From Callipepla californica brunnescens (Eukaryota > Chordata > Aves > Galliformes > Odontophoridae): a DNA stretch of 64,000 nt. The DNA lies in the NCBI GenBank assembly GCA_023055505.1, contig JALIRH010000027.1, forward strand, positions 2,368,501 through 2,432,500, given 5' to 3'. Shown here piece by piece: positions 44,925 through 57,900 of this stretch. The position numbers were made by a program, and so were the translations under genes. Below the pieces are notes generated by a model, which worked only from the letters and a program-made list of their open reading frames with translations, made no database searches and was not told the origin of the DNA. The number at the start of each line of letters is the position of its first letter. The first letter of the stretch is position 1.

Positions 44925-46010
44925 AAAAAAGCCGCGCCGAGCCCGGATCGCGAACCTCCCCGGGGATGCAGAAGTTAGCTCCGAGAAGCCCCGGTAGCCC
45001 CGCACGTCTCGCCGTCTCCCCGCACTCGCTCTGCGAGACCGAGGGCATCTGGAAACGGCACCGGCGGGGGTAACGGGGCCGGGGGCTGCGGAGCGGCTCT
45101 CCGCACGGGGCTCCCGTCCCTCTCCTCGCCGCCCCTCCCGGCTCCTCCGCCGGGCTCAGCTCTCCGCGGTTCTGCCTCCGAGAGCCGTGCCCGGGGTTGG
45201 GGACCGCGCCCGGCAGCGGGGGCGGGAGGAGGCGAGCCGGCCAAGTCGGAGCGGGGAGGGGTTACCTGCCCCGTCCGGAGCCGGCCGCCGGGATGCTGCC
45301 TGCCCGCGCTAATTGGATGTTCCCTGGATGGAGGATTTCCTCCCCTCCCGGCTGCGGGAGTCATGAAGGCAGGCTCGGCTGCGCTTGAAAGTTTGCCAAG
45401 CGGCAGCTAGGTTTAATTTCTTTAAGGATCTGGGGAGAAAGAGGGGGGGGGGGGGGGGGGAGGCGGGGGCTGGAGGGGGACCGTTTCCAAGCATGGGAGA
45501 CAGGCTGCCGGAGCCTCACGCCAGCTCTTCCCCTGCTGTGGCTGCCAGCTCAGAAGCGGAAGAAATCGAGGTGCTCGACTCCGAGGATGTCCTACCTATG
45601 GCCGCAGAGGATGTAAGTTTCCTTTGCTCAATGTCTTCGCCCCTTTCCTCCGGGCCCGGCTAATCGGCTCAAGCTATTTATAAATGAAGTCCGGGCCGGG
45701 AGGGGGGGGGGAGGAGGAATAGGGCCGGTGACCCTCTAGGACGAGGTAAAGACGCCGGCTCCGTCCCCGCCGCTCCCTGCCCGGCTCTCCCCTCGCCGCG
45801 GGCGAATGCGGGCTCCGGCAGTCGTCCTCGTCCTGGAAAGCCGTCCCTCCTTCTCCCCGTCCAGCCCGGACAGCCCCGGCTGCGGTGTCCCGGCCGGGTC
45901 CCCTGCCCGCCCGGAGCCCGAGGGGACGCTGCGGCTGGCCGGGCTGCGGGCAGCGGGGCTCTAGGGGCAGGAGAGGGGCTGCTGCCTTGGCTTGAGGGGG
46001 GCAGAGGGCT
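44925..46010 (+). promoter_or_regulatory. RHBDL3: CpG island promoter of RHBDL3
   Basis: Dense CpG and GC content begins right after an A-rich run at about 44912-44930 and covers the first coding exon at 45493-45612. Frames open through the island on both strands are composition artefacts. Confidence 0.7.
45443..45460 (+). repeat. RHBDL3: G18 homopolymer in the probable RHBDL3 5' UTR
   Basis: Eighteen consecutive G are followed by A, GGC and further G runs (GGCGGGGGCTGGAGGGGG). The tract ends 32 nt before the RHBDL3 ATG. The block fits a G-quadruplex-forming pattern. Homopolymer length is also prone to sequencing error and polymorphism. Confidence 0.85.
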
Positions 46011-48921
46011 TTTCCAGAGTCCCAGCCTCTCGGAGGTGACTGATGAGAACACTCCCCGTTTCCTCCTCCAGCTCCCGAGCAGCAGAGAAGCAAGTTTTTC
46101 CCCCAGTTCGGCAGCCTCCCTCCACCCTCGGGGCTCCGATTGCACCTGAGGATGGGTTAATTTGGCTCCGCTCTGTCCCTGCTCACCCAGCCTAGAAGGA
46201 CACCAAGTGGTCCTGCGTGCTTTGAATCAGCTCCTGCCGGGCTGAGCAGCAAAGCCTGCAGAGCTGAGCTGCTCGCTGTGCGGCTGCCGGAGGCAGGAGC
46301 TCGCTCTGCACCTGTCTGGGGGGGAGTGGGTATGAACAGATCCCGCATTCCTGGTGCATCCTAGGACTGCTTGCAGCTCTCCTTCCCAGCAAACTCTGGG
46401 AAGTGTCCGCTCAGCCTGCAGAGATAAGCTCAGGCTCTGCGCCTGCCTACGGAAGGATGAAGTGGTGATATGAACCTTTCTGAAGTGGGCTGGCTTTAGG
46501 ACCTTGCGCCGGGTGAAAGCCACGCTTGTAATCTAAACCTCCAGCAGTGGCACATCTCCTTTGCCCTCTGCTTTTATGATGTCGCTGGCGGAACCCTCAT
46601 GGGGCTGCTTAGGGGCAGTGCTGACTCCTGATCCCCCCTTCGAGTCCCCTAGAATGTGGTTGCTGAATTTTCCTCCCATAGGGCAGCGGAGGAAGTGCAC
46701 TTGCCTGCTCGAGCTGCTTTCCCCGGGCTGCATTCCTTAGTGCTGTACGTTCAGAGGGAATCGCGTACTGCAGTTTGTCCTCTGCTACAGAACTGCCGGG
46801 CAGTTGGCACTGGAGCACTCCCAATCAAGGGAATTTGTAGTTTTCATAGGAAAGAATGACTTTCAAGGAACTTCCAACGAGCGTGTTTCCAAATCCTTAT
46901 TCTTGCTTGCCTCTGACCGTGACCTTGTATTCCGCAATCGTTGTGCTTTTGTGCCCAGGAGAAGTGCTGAGTGCCTGGCAGGATTGGGCTCCTGACTCAA
47001 ACTGTGAGCTTTCCTCAGTGAAATCTAGATTATCATCCTAGTTCTGCTACTGACATGCTGCTTGACCTTGAGGTAGGACAGCTTGGGTCTGATCCAGCTC
47101 ACAGCGTTACTTACGTTGGGACCTGCACTGTTATTTGACTCTTGTACCTTATTTTGTTGACTGCAGGAAGCATAGCTAGAGCCCGCAGTTACACTGCTTA
47201 TGGGAAGCTGCTGAGACCTGGCAATAGATGACATGGCAGGAGCCAGGGGTATCATGTATCATCTGCAAGTCAGAAGAGCAGGAAGCGGTGTAAATGCCCT
47301 CCTTCTCTGCAGCCAAGGATTTCCTGCTGAAACAAGCAGGCTACAGAGCATCATCCCTGAGAATTCAGAGTGCTCAGTGCTGGGAGCGTGCTCCCCTGGG
47401 ACCCAGCTGGGGGCTGATTTTCTGTTATTACATTTGAGAGTTTGACGTGAGTTCTTCTGCCTGGCCAGCAAGAGCTGACACAAGGTTAGCTCTTTGTGTG
47501 TCATTAGCCACAAAAATATTACACAGAGGATGTTTGGCTGTTACAGCCTCAACGGTGTGTGACAGCTCAGCTCTGATGTCATTACTGCTCTCAGAGCAGC
47601 ATCTCACAAGGCCAGGATTCAGGCAGCCCCAGAAATGTTCTCTTCAAAGTGCTGGGCTGATTTATGATGATGAATGGGAGTTTATAAAATGGATGGGGAT
47701 ATGGGGAAGGTGGGAACCAACAGCTGAACTGATGGAATGGGATTCAGTGGCCTGATACCCCGCTGTCTCCAGTCGATTCAAATTGCTTTAGATCAGCCTA
47801 TCAGGGGAAAGAAAATATTCTTAAGAGAACTGGATATGACTCTCACCAGAGCTTTGCTCTGCATATATCATAGTGAGGAGATTTGCTTGTGTGAGTCTCA
47901 TGTTTGTTAATTTTCTCATTTTGGTTTTCTGGGAGGATGAGTGAGGCAAGGAATAGTGTTGTGCTGAACAACACTTCAGGCAAGGGGGGCTGAGAACGTG
48001 CAGGTTTATGGGGAATACAGAGCAGTAGATACCCAGGTCACGTGCCCCATGGGATGTTTTCTCATCTGACCCCAGATCCAGGAGATAAGAGACAGTTAAG
48101 CACTTCATCAGGAATTTCCTATATTCCCTGGGGCTGTGAGGCAGCGAGGATGGATGGGGTGGGAGGTGGCATGAGGTTGGTCTTTGTACAGTGCATAAAC
48201 TGGAGCCAGTCATCAGTTTGTTCTCTCTGGTCCCAAGTGAGAAGAACTTGTGGAGCGTTCACATGATAGTCTGCATTGAGATGGAGCTTCTCTCTATGCA
48301 CGGCTTTTAAGAGGGATCTGGAACAAGAGTTATGGGGATAAATCCCTGTAATGTCCCCTTCCACCTTATGCTAGAAGAATTATCCATTTTTTAGATGCAG
48401 AAACATGAGGTTCAGAGAGCTGATGGCAAATTCTTGCCTGAGTTAGGAGCAGGCAGAGGGCAAGGCTCAGAGAACCAGGCAGGGCAGTCTGTGGGTCAGT
48501 GCTGGGCCACAGGGATCTGTAAAATCACTGCTGACTCCTCCCTCCCCTCAACATACACCAAGCTGTCTTGATCCTCGTGGGTAAAAACCCTTTTATTCCT
48601 TAACTTGCTTGCAAGTAGACAAAGCTGAAGAAAACAGAATTAACACATGAATGTTCTGAGTTCCTCTTAATTTGGATTTGTAAATGAAAACTCTACTCCC
48701 TGTGGTTGGTAGAGTCCCTCTGCCTCCTCCCCCCGGAAGGGTAGGTGGTTCTGGGATGAAGAAGGATGTTGGAAATGGCACTAAATCATTTGGTTATTTC
48801 TCTGTAGAATATACGTCTACAGTTTGCTGCATATTAATGTCGTTGCTCTTATACCTTCTTTTTCTTCTTTTTCCTCCCTTTATGCTTTGCCTCTCAGCAC
48901 TGGAAAGCTCTGTTTGATCAG
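45493..48921 (+). CDS. RHBDL3: RHBDL3, rhomboid-like 3, first two coding exons (gene continues beyond window)
   Basis: RHBDL3 (ventrhoid) is a rhomboid-family intramembrane serine protease homologue with an N-terminal EF-hand region, expressed mainly in the nervous system. Coding exon 1 is 45493-45612 (40 codons, donor GAT|GTAAGT). Coding exon 2 is 48898-48921, only 24 nt, encoding HWKALFDQ between a long pyrimidine tract ending CTCTCAG and donor GTATGT. Together they give a 48-residue start: MGDRLPEPHASSSPAV, an acidic stretch (SEAEEIEVLDSEDVL), PMAAED and HWKALFDQ. This parallels the human start (MGE...PEDHWKVLFDQ) that leads into the EF hand. Both exons are phase 0. The EF-hand loop and the catalytic rhomboid domain (usual total about 400 aa) are not in the window. 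The ATG has a favourable context (GCATGG). Confidence 0.85.
45613..48897 (+). other. RHBDL3: RHBDL3 intron 1
   Basis: The first 400 bp belong to the CpG island; the rest is unremarkable. No further exon that joins in phase 0 was recognised. Confidence 0.7.
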
Positions 48922-51900
48922 GTATGTGAACAACTGATGTATTGTCTCTGTCTTGTGAGCGAGGAGTGTAACCCCCGCTTAATTTCCTCTGTACTAGATT
49001 TTGTGTGCTTTTAACGTACCATCGAGGAGCTCCGTGTTCCCATTCGTTATCATCATTACTGCTTTGGGCCTTCCTCTCTGTTCCTCATCAGAGCTGCCAG
49101 GGGCAGAAGTGGGCCCAGGCTGACCCCTCCTAGCACAGGTCTGAGCAGAGGTTCTGCAGCAGCTGCTCTGACCACCACGCTGCTCTAGCCTTGCTCAGTG
49201 GGTTAAAGGATCTCCTGCTCTTTTGGGCTGGCTGACAAGGACCAGTGCTGTAAAACCAGCATTCTCTTCTTTAAAACAGCTCCCTGGTTTCTAAATGGAC
49301 TTGTGCAGGATTGCATCTATTTGTTCCAGCAGAGGATCTGCTGCTTTTAACTTCTGAACGAGCAAAGCATCTGCGCTCTGCCAAAGGCTGTGGTTGTATC
49401 AGCTAAGTGCTGTTGGTCTGATCTGTAAGCAGGTGAAATGCACCCAGCCCTGTAGAGCTCTGAGTTATAACTACTGAGAATTTGGGCTGCGGGTTCTAGT
49501 TTGTAAATGATGCTTTTAGCTGCTTTGACTGATGTGTTTGCTTCGTGGTGTTCCTTCCATCTGCCAGGCTGAAATGCAGCTATAAACTGGAGGATTTTTC
49601 TAGGGTTGACTTGCTTCTAAATGGCACCACGCTCTGCGTGTCACCAACTTCTGTGCTCTGGCATGTCTGTGAGATGTCACCTTCTGTGAGTGAACTTACT
49701 CTGATGCTGGCGTTGTCCTGGCACTACTGAAGTTTGGATGTGAGGAGATAATATTGCTTCTGTATAGCTGAACTGCGGACGTGAATGCTGCGGTGCACTC
49801 TGCAAAAGACTGTTCTTGGTTCCTTGGGGGTCTTGTTATCATTCAGCTAGAAACCAGACTGTGGTTCTGGTGAGTGCTTGTTTACAGCTGCTTAGCCATG
49901 ACCAGCTGCTAATCCACGAGTCTGCACTGCAGCACATTTGATGTTGCTCAGTCAAGTGAGTGGCAGCGAGGAATTAGGTTACTATAATTGTTGATCACAC
50001 CTAAGCTGTGTGGTGTGTTTGAATTTGCCGGGGTTCGTAGGAAATGCTGCTACTCCAAACGTGGGTTCGAGACAAGCTGTTTGTGATCTGAGCTGAGTGT
50101 TTGCTTCAGCCACTTGGAATTCCCTCCCGTCTCTGGAGTTGGACCTAATTTGGAGTCTGATTCTACAAGCATCCTTTGAAGTCATTGAGTCCTTGTGGGA
50201 TGGGGATCTTGGCTGGTAGCTCTACCTCAGGCTGAAAGAAAGCAGTGGGTAATTTCCCACTGGACTTGTCTGAATAGTAGATGACTTTTTTTGGGGGGGG
50301 GGCTGCAAAGACAGGACTCTGATAATTAGCTATGTTTCAATTAGGAGTGCAGTGGAAATCTAAGCCTTGTCTGTAAGGCTTTGTTATCAAAGAGAATGCA
50401 ACCTGTGGCTGCTGGTTGTGAGTCCTGAATACATCAATAAGATCCTTGTTGCCCGTGGGCAAAGCCGAGGAGCTGACGTCTTCCTGGAGCGCAGCATCAG
50501 CTCTGCAATGCAATTAGCCCTGCAGTGAATTGCAGGGTGCTGTACGAGGTTGCTATCCCCAGCAGCTCTGTGCTGCTAGGAGAGGAGAATGTTTTGTTTA
50601 GCCCATACCAGCGTCTGCATGAAACACGAGGACAGTCCTACTGCAGCTCCGCTGGGAGGTGCAGCCTGGCCTTACGTGTGTGTAGGGTGGAAAGGAGTGG
50701 CCGAAGATCTATGTGTCCTGTGTGAGTGTGACTCGTGGGCTGGGATCAAAGTTTTAAGTCATCTGTTCAGCTGGGCACACTGCGATCAGTTCCTCCCAGC
50801 AGAGCAAGAGAAGGCCCTGGGGAAACTGCTGGAGCAGTTGGGAATTCACAGGCTGGGAGTATGCAAGTCTCTTATTTCCAGGGTGATTTAGAATGATGGT
50901 AAATGGTGCAGGGGAGGGGTCAGCAGTCCCCTTCCATGGCCTTGGCAGTGGTGAGAATGAAATTAGTAGTAATGCTTTTTACTTTTTTCAGGGGAGGAAG
51001 ATTTGCAAAATTTTCCTTTGGGCTTACTGACATAAAAGTAGTATTCTATATAGACGTACACAATCTGAAGGATTTTGTTGCTGGTGGTTTTGACCCTCCC
51101 CCCTCATCATCTTAAATTAATAGTTCAGAACTTCTGGGTGAATATTGCTGCTCAGCCTTAAAGTGACACTGTTTCTTAGAAGATTCTTAGAAGAATCTTT
51201 CATTTAGAGAAGTGAAAGATGCTGATTTCTGGAAGAATTTTCCTGTTTGTTTTGATGCAGCTCTGTTCTGTCAGACTGGGAGCTGTCAGTGACTGAAGCC
51301 ACAATCTCCTGCCAGATTGCCTCTTTTAAGAAGTAAAAACTAAAATTCAGCAAAACAGCAGGTCCAGCCCTGCTTCCTAGGCTTTGATGTTCAGAGAAGC
51401 CCTGCCCAGAACAAAATCCTGGGCACCAAAGCCCTTCCTGCACTTAGAGGAGTCGAGGCTTCACCCAGGGGTTTGGGAGCTGGCAGTCAGACAGCTTTGC
51501 AATGCTGGAAAGTTACAGTGCAGCTGCTGCTTCATGCCATGCTGGAGAGATGCATTTATTATGAGGCCATGGCCCTCGGGCAGCTCTAACTCACTTTTAT
51601 ATGGGAACTTTTATAGGGTTTCATACATTTATTTATTGTGCTCATAAACACCCCCACGCACGCATTAACTCTGCATCTGCTGCCTTCTGCAGAGCCCGTG
51701 CTGTCGCTGAGCACGGCGGTCTGTGGAACCCAGGCTCTGAGCTCAGCGAGGCATTGCCTTTCTCTGCTCTCCATGGCTGTATTCACTTGTTCTTCAGTGG
51801 CCCAAAATGGTGTGTTTTGCTCATCTTCAGGTAGTCTTAAAAGTGAGACGATCCCAGTAGCTGGTCCTGGTGGTTTCAGGCTTCTGTGTGCTAAGATCCC

Positions 51901-54900
51901 TCGTTAATTGCCTTCGTGTGTGTCCCGTTGGGATCCAAGCTGTGTGGTTGCTCCTGCTTTGCTATGTCCTTTGTAAGGCCTCGGGTGCCCTTCTTTGCCT
52001 CAGTGTCCTCAGTGTCCCTGCTTTAGAGAACACTGTAGCTAATTGGTATTATGCAGCCCTTGGTCATACTGGGTGAAAGGGACTGTCTAAGAGGATGCTG
52101 TTCTTTATTAGGACCAACCCACCTTCCAGAGGTGGCTTTTAGCTGTGTCGGATGCCAAGAGCTCATGTCATCTCTATCCCACCCCCGTGGCTGCTGTGAT
52201 TTCAAGGGTGAATTTATATTATCAGCCCTCATCTCGGCGTCCTCACTTCTCACCCATACCTTAGTGTGTAGCCATGACAACAAACTTGTTTTAAATAGCC
52301 CCACACACAACTCTCCCTGAAGACCCTCCTCTCTGGCACAGCACCTTGATTCTATCGCTTGTCAATCTAGGCTGTGTTTTTGTTGCAGCTGCTTTAGGAA
52401 CCCTGGATTATTTCCTGAGACTTGCACGTGGGTGTGATGGCAACAGATGAACAGAGTTGATGGGGAATGCAGAGAGATGCCAAGTTACCCGCTCTGTGTA
52501 GGCAGCTCATGGAAAAGTTGAGCTCAGAAATGAGACTGCATGGTTTTGGACCAGGCGTGCGCTTGTCAGGAAGAGTTCAGTTGCTGACACTACCAGCAGT
52601 GGGTGCAGCTGAACCTGCTCTGTCGCAGTCTCTAAAGCATTAAAATGTTCTTGAATCCAGGGCCAGTTCCTGCATGACTGAAATTGCAGAAAGCAATCCA
52701 TAAAATCAGGCCAGCTGTGATGGTGGTTGGTGGTAACTAAGGAAGGGGATTATTTCCAACTTTATGATCTTTTATTTGAACCGTGCCCCTTTTCTCAGGA
52801 TAGCCTTTAACACAGCTGAGCTATTTCCCATGCTATAAAAGAAATTCCGCTTTGTTTATTGGGACACTCGAACTAAACATCACACTTCCCTTTGAGAAGC
52901 TTCCCTGGCTTCTGTTGCTGGCTCAGGGCTGCTGACCGAGGCTGGAAGCCCTCTCCAGGCAGGGCTCCGAGCTCTCTCTAGGCACTGGTTCATGCCTGGT
53001 GATTTCACCACTTTCTGACTGCTCGTGTTGCCTTGCTGGTTCATGTGGGTCACTGGGAGAAGGCAGAGGAGAAACTGCAAGGTGGGGAGTAGGAAATGAT
53101 GTCTGTGTGAGCAGCAGCGTGGGCAGGAGTCATGTGCTGCCTTCAGGTCGTTACCTGGATTTTGGACTTGTGCTCTCTTTAGATTCGGGTTTATCAGAGC
53201 CACGTTTGAGCAGAGTGGTGCTGCAAAGAGGAGGATATGGGAGCTAGAAATAGGAAATAGTGAAAGTTTGTTATTTTGTCTTCTCATATGGATGGGAGAA
53301 TCAGAGGTGCTGGTGGAAAGACTGTTCAGTATGAGAACAGATGAGCACCCAGGCTCCTAAAACCAGGGTCTGCCTTCTCTGCTTATTGGACGCTTCTATG
53401 AATGTGACAAGAAACTTTCTCCCTTTCCCCTCTTCCACCAAGCTGTGCATTGTAAAGGGGAGAGGCACTTTAAAAGCTACAAGGGTCTCTCGGCAATGCA
53501 CAGAGGGGGTTCTGCATCTGCCCCACGCCTTGAAGTCTAATCTCATTTACAGTTGTCAGCGTGGGCTGCTGAAGGAGATGAAAGGCAGAGGACAAGGAGG
53601 GAGAATAGATTAGTCTCGAGCAGAGGGCACTGGGAGTGCACCTGCCTCTGCCCTGCTACCTTGAGGAGGGGCAGCAGTGGCAGCTGGGCATGTGTCATCT
53701 GCTGCTCTTTGAGGCGCCCAGCCATGGAGCACACGATTAATGACTCCAGGGGCTGGGCTTTTATGAATGATTAAGCCCTGGGATTTAGGAAGGGCTCTCA
53801 GGCCTTTTTTTTCTGAGCAACGCCATCACTTTACATTTCTCAAGTGGCATTTTGGGCGAGGGGAGCTGCTGTCTGTGACAACAATGCTTGCCTTTCTCCT
53901 CCCTCCCTAAACTGCACTGACCTTTGTCATGCAGCATTAACCCTTTGACTCCTTCACATTGGGTTATGGGGTTAGGAAAAAAAAAAAGATTCCCTTCAAA
54001 TTCATTGCCCTGTGGACAGACTTGAAGGGAAGAATGGGCTGGTAATAGAGGATCTGGTTTTGCTGAAGGAGATTGGTTTGCAGATGCTGTCGGGATTATC
54101 AGCCCCTTGCTGCCTTCTGCCAGAGCCTCTTTGAAATGCAGCAGTCCCCAGCAAAGGAGAGATGGGAATTTATCTTCCCTTCGGTCAAGGAGGGAAACTG
54201 AGGCACTGAGCAGTGAGTACTTCTGCTGGGCAATGCCTTGTCTTTTACCCTGTCTGGATTAGGCTGTTTCTGTCCCCCGTGTTGTTACGGTGGATGGCAA
54301 TCTCCCAGCACTTCAAGGCTTGTGCCAAGATTTGGCTTTCAGCCATGATAGCCTGGAGTGATTGCTCAGCATGAGAAAGCTACCTGGAGATCATTAATCT
54401 TCCCACTTCTTGCAGGGTGAGCAGCAAAAATTCCCCAAGTTCCTACTTCATATTCCAATGCCACTGCACAGTGAACACCAGCCAGCCCCTGGATTTGATG
54501 CGAGTCCTGCAGCACAAATGGTTTGTGATCAGCCACACCATCTCCCCTTTCCCTGGCTGGTGGGATACTCCTCTCTTCAGTCCCCACCACACTTCCCCAG
54601 TATGCTGTCAGTTGGCTTTGCTCGATAGCCTTGAGCTGAGAGTAAAAGCCATCAACATGAACCAGACAGTGCACCGAATGCAGCATGGTGAGGCTTGTGC
54701 CGGTAGAACGAGGCATCTCCTGCAGTGTTTTAAGGAATCTTAAGAAACACACTGGAAAGCACATGGAGGCTGAGTCAGTCTTACACAGCTCGTGAGTTAC
54801 TGGCAGCTTTATGTCTCTAGATTTGTAAAAGCCTCAGGAGTCTTCCTACTCATTACACACTTGTGTACCTTTGCTGTCTGAGCTTCCTGAAAACCTGTGT

Positions 54901-57900
54901 GATAGAGAGCAGCATCTGAGTGGGACAGCAAGCTGCACTGACACCACTGTGTCCCTGCTGCCTCCTGATCCCAGCTGCAGCGAGCGGCTTTGGTAGCGTG
55001 CTCTCTGCGATCTCAGCTGAATGTGCTGGGTGGGTTTCAGGCACATAGATCTTTGCTAATGCATTGTTCTCAAATCCTGTCTTGGACACAGAAAATCACT
55101 GAAGCAAACAGAACGTTTAAGCCTTTATGTTTAAAAAAGGAAAGGGGTGGGGGGTAAAAAAGCTGTAAACACAGACTGGATTGATGCCATTCTGCAAATC
55201 AGCTGGTGCATTGTGCTCTAGCTGTGTGCTCTGTTATGGTGGAAGGGAGAGAGGGGGAAGAGATTGTCGTGTCTCCTGAGGAATAAACCCAGCTGCATAG
55301 CAAGTTGAAACAGTTTGGAGGTGCTTTTCCAAGCCATCAGCATTTATGACTTGGCATTTACAGGCCTTTTGAACTTACTCTCTACCAGACCTGGAGAGAA
55401 AGTGTTTGTTCTCCATGGTAGGAAGTATGATGTTCTTGCTGCCTTCCTATAATTGCAGCGAACACAAATGTACCTGGGCACATTTGCAAATTAAATGCAG
55501 CATTGGGGATGTTCGAGTTCCGCAGCAGCTGAGGAAGCTGTGATCTCTCCCTGCCACCTCGTTAGGGATCCTACAATGTGTTGGCCTGCATACTGCACCC
55601 TTCCAGCAGCTACCTGGTTGTTCTATGTCTGTAAAGTGTTTGTGTGTATGTGTGTGTTAGTGGGTTTGACCTTATTTATTTACTTATGGTGTTTTCTGTT
55701 GGAGTAGAGCTGCCTTGAGCTGACTTTCTGCCTCGGGCTGCCTTGTGCAAGGGCTGCTGCTGCTGTCCCATCTGGGACCAACCCAGAACTTCCTGATAGC
55801 TATTTCTCTTCTGTGTTTGAAAAGCACAAACCAGTTGTGGATCTCTGGAAGTGACCTCATTTAGCAGGTACTAATTAACGGAACCAGTAGGTTGTTCTCT
55901 GTGCCAGGGAATTATGAGCAGAATGTACAGAAATCTCACACGGACCTTGAATTGAGTTCCTTCACTCTAAGCATTGAATTCCCAGCACCAGCAAGATGCA
56001 GAGAATGTATGTATTCTTAGTGTATGTTCCTGTTGCTTAGGAACAGCTGTCTGCAGTGACCCTGTGTTGTTGGTGAGAAGAGTAATGATGTATGAAACTG
56101 ATGTTAAACAAGCAAGATCAATCTTCCCCCTAGGAACTGTTCCTTGTGTTCTTTGATACTTGACATCCTCTGTAAGTGGTGCACGCTCTGGAGTTTCCTG
56201 AGTTGCAGGAGGGGAAAAAATAAGCAAGGAGGCTGGAGGCAGAGCTGTTTGTGACTGCCAGCAAAGCTCTGTTCTCACGCACTTCTTCAGGGAGCTGTTC
56301 CCCAAGGAAGAACCTTCTGCTTCTGTGATCCTTCACGGTTACCAGTGATGATGAAGGCCTTGCTTTGTGTGGCATGTTTGCTTGTGATGTTTAATTGTGG
56401 TGGAACTGCTTGTTGATGGCAGCCTGCAGCCAGAGAGCCACATTCTCAATGCTTACTGTTCAATAGAGGATCATTGTTCTCTAAGGCAGAAAATGGGAAG
56501 TTTCACAAACACTACTGGAAAACTTCATGCTGTGTGCTCTGGATTGGTCTAGCAAAGCAATTGGAAACAAGTGCGAGATGTGTTCCAGGCTCTGGAGGAA
56601 GTGTTGGGCATCCCCACTTGAGTGTGTCTGCTGCAATGCTGTTCGGTCAACCTGGATCTCAGAGGCTGTGCTGAGTGGTTTGTGTCCTCCTGACTGCTGT
56701 AACTGTCTTCCACAGCGTGGGGAGAGGCCAAGGCCACATCTTTTTTATGAATGAGTGCAGCGGCCAGTTTATCTACCTGATATTGTGGCAGGGACAGTAG
56801 CATCCTGACATGTGAGAGCTGAATCTGTCAGGGCTGCAGAGTCCTCTTCAGCAGGACAGGTGCTTAGGGTAACTTCTCCCAGAGTGATGATAGCTGCAAT
56901 GTCTCTCCAAGGATTGCCATGTGTGTCTGAAACAGATCTTCCAACATTACTCCCTTGGTGGCCCCAGAGCTGAGAGTTGCCCTTGCTGCCCTGATTTATG
57001 GGATCATTTAGGATTGGTGCTGGTGGCCAAGAAGAGCTGGAGCACAAAGTCATTTGCGTGCTGCTGATTTATGGCTGTAGTAAACAGTCCTGAAAAGCAC
57101 AGTGAGAATTTTCTGGACCTTATGCGGTTCCAGCTGACTGGTAGCTCCAGGCTGTTATTTGACCATGTGGAGTAATAAAACTGAGAAAACTAATTAAATT
57201 TTGGGCCTACCACAAAACAAGCTAGTTCATGCAAGAAATTACTCTGCACTTGCAAGCAATAGTGACTTCATTGGCTTACAAGCCTGTACTTAATGACCAA
57301 TCATGTAGTATGATGTGTGGAGTATGTTCCTTCTGCTGGCTTCCAAGGCCAAGCAGCATACGACAGGCTCTGCCACTTGCTGAGATCTGAACACTAGCTT
57401 GGGATAACATTCTCTTTCATCCTTATTAATTATGTAGTTGACAGATGGGTGGAGGTTGGATGCAAAGATGCATTAAATGCTTTCTTGTTGTCTAAAGCAG
57501 CCTGAGCCTGTCATGGGGCAAGGGGTTGTGTGCTGTGTCTACGCCTCATACTGACATATTGTCCTCGTATTTTGGTAAGATAATTGTTGTGATTGCCAGT
57601 AGCAGAGCAGATACTTGGAATTTGAATGAATCCATCTCTGAGAGAAAAACTGTGACGTGATGAGATTTAAAAATATATATATTTATTTAAAAGTTTTCCC
57701 CTCTTCTTCTGATGGATGCACTTGGAATTGTCATGGCAGTCAGTGCCCGATAGCACACATCTATCCCAAGCTTTGGCTTTCTCCTCCAAGCTGAGTGTTA
57801 TTGCAGAGCTATTATTTGACCTAAAAGAAGTGTGTGCATAGTCGCTGCTATAGAATACTGCTTTTTCACACATCAAATCAAGTCCCTGTAGATTTTCACC

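Noticed and set aside
45678..46145. 155-codon minus-strand open frame near RHBDL3 exon 1
   Set aside because: CpG-island composition artefact; proline/arginine/alanine-rich without a domain.
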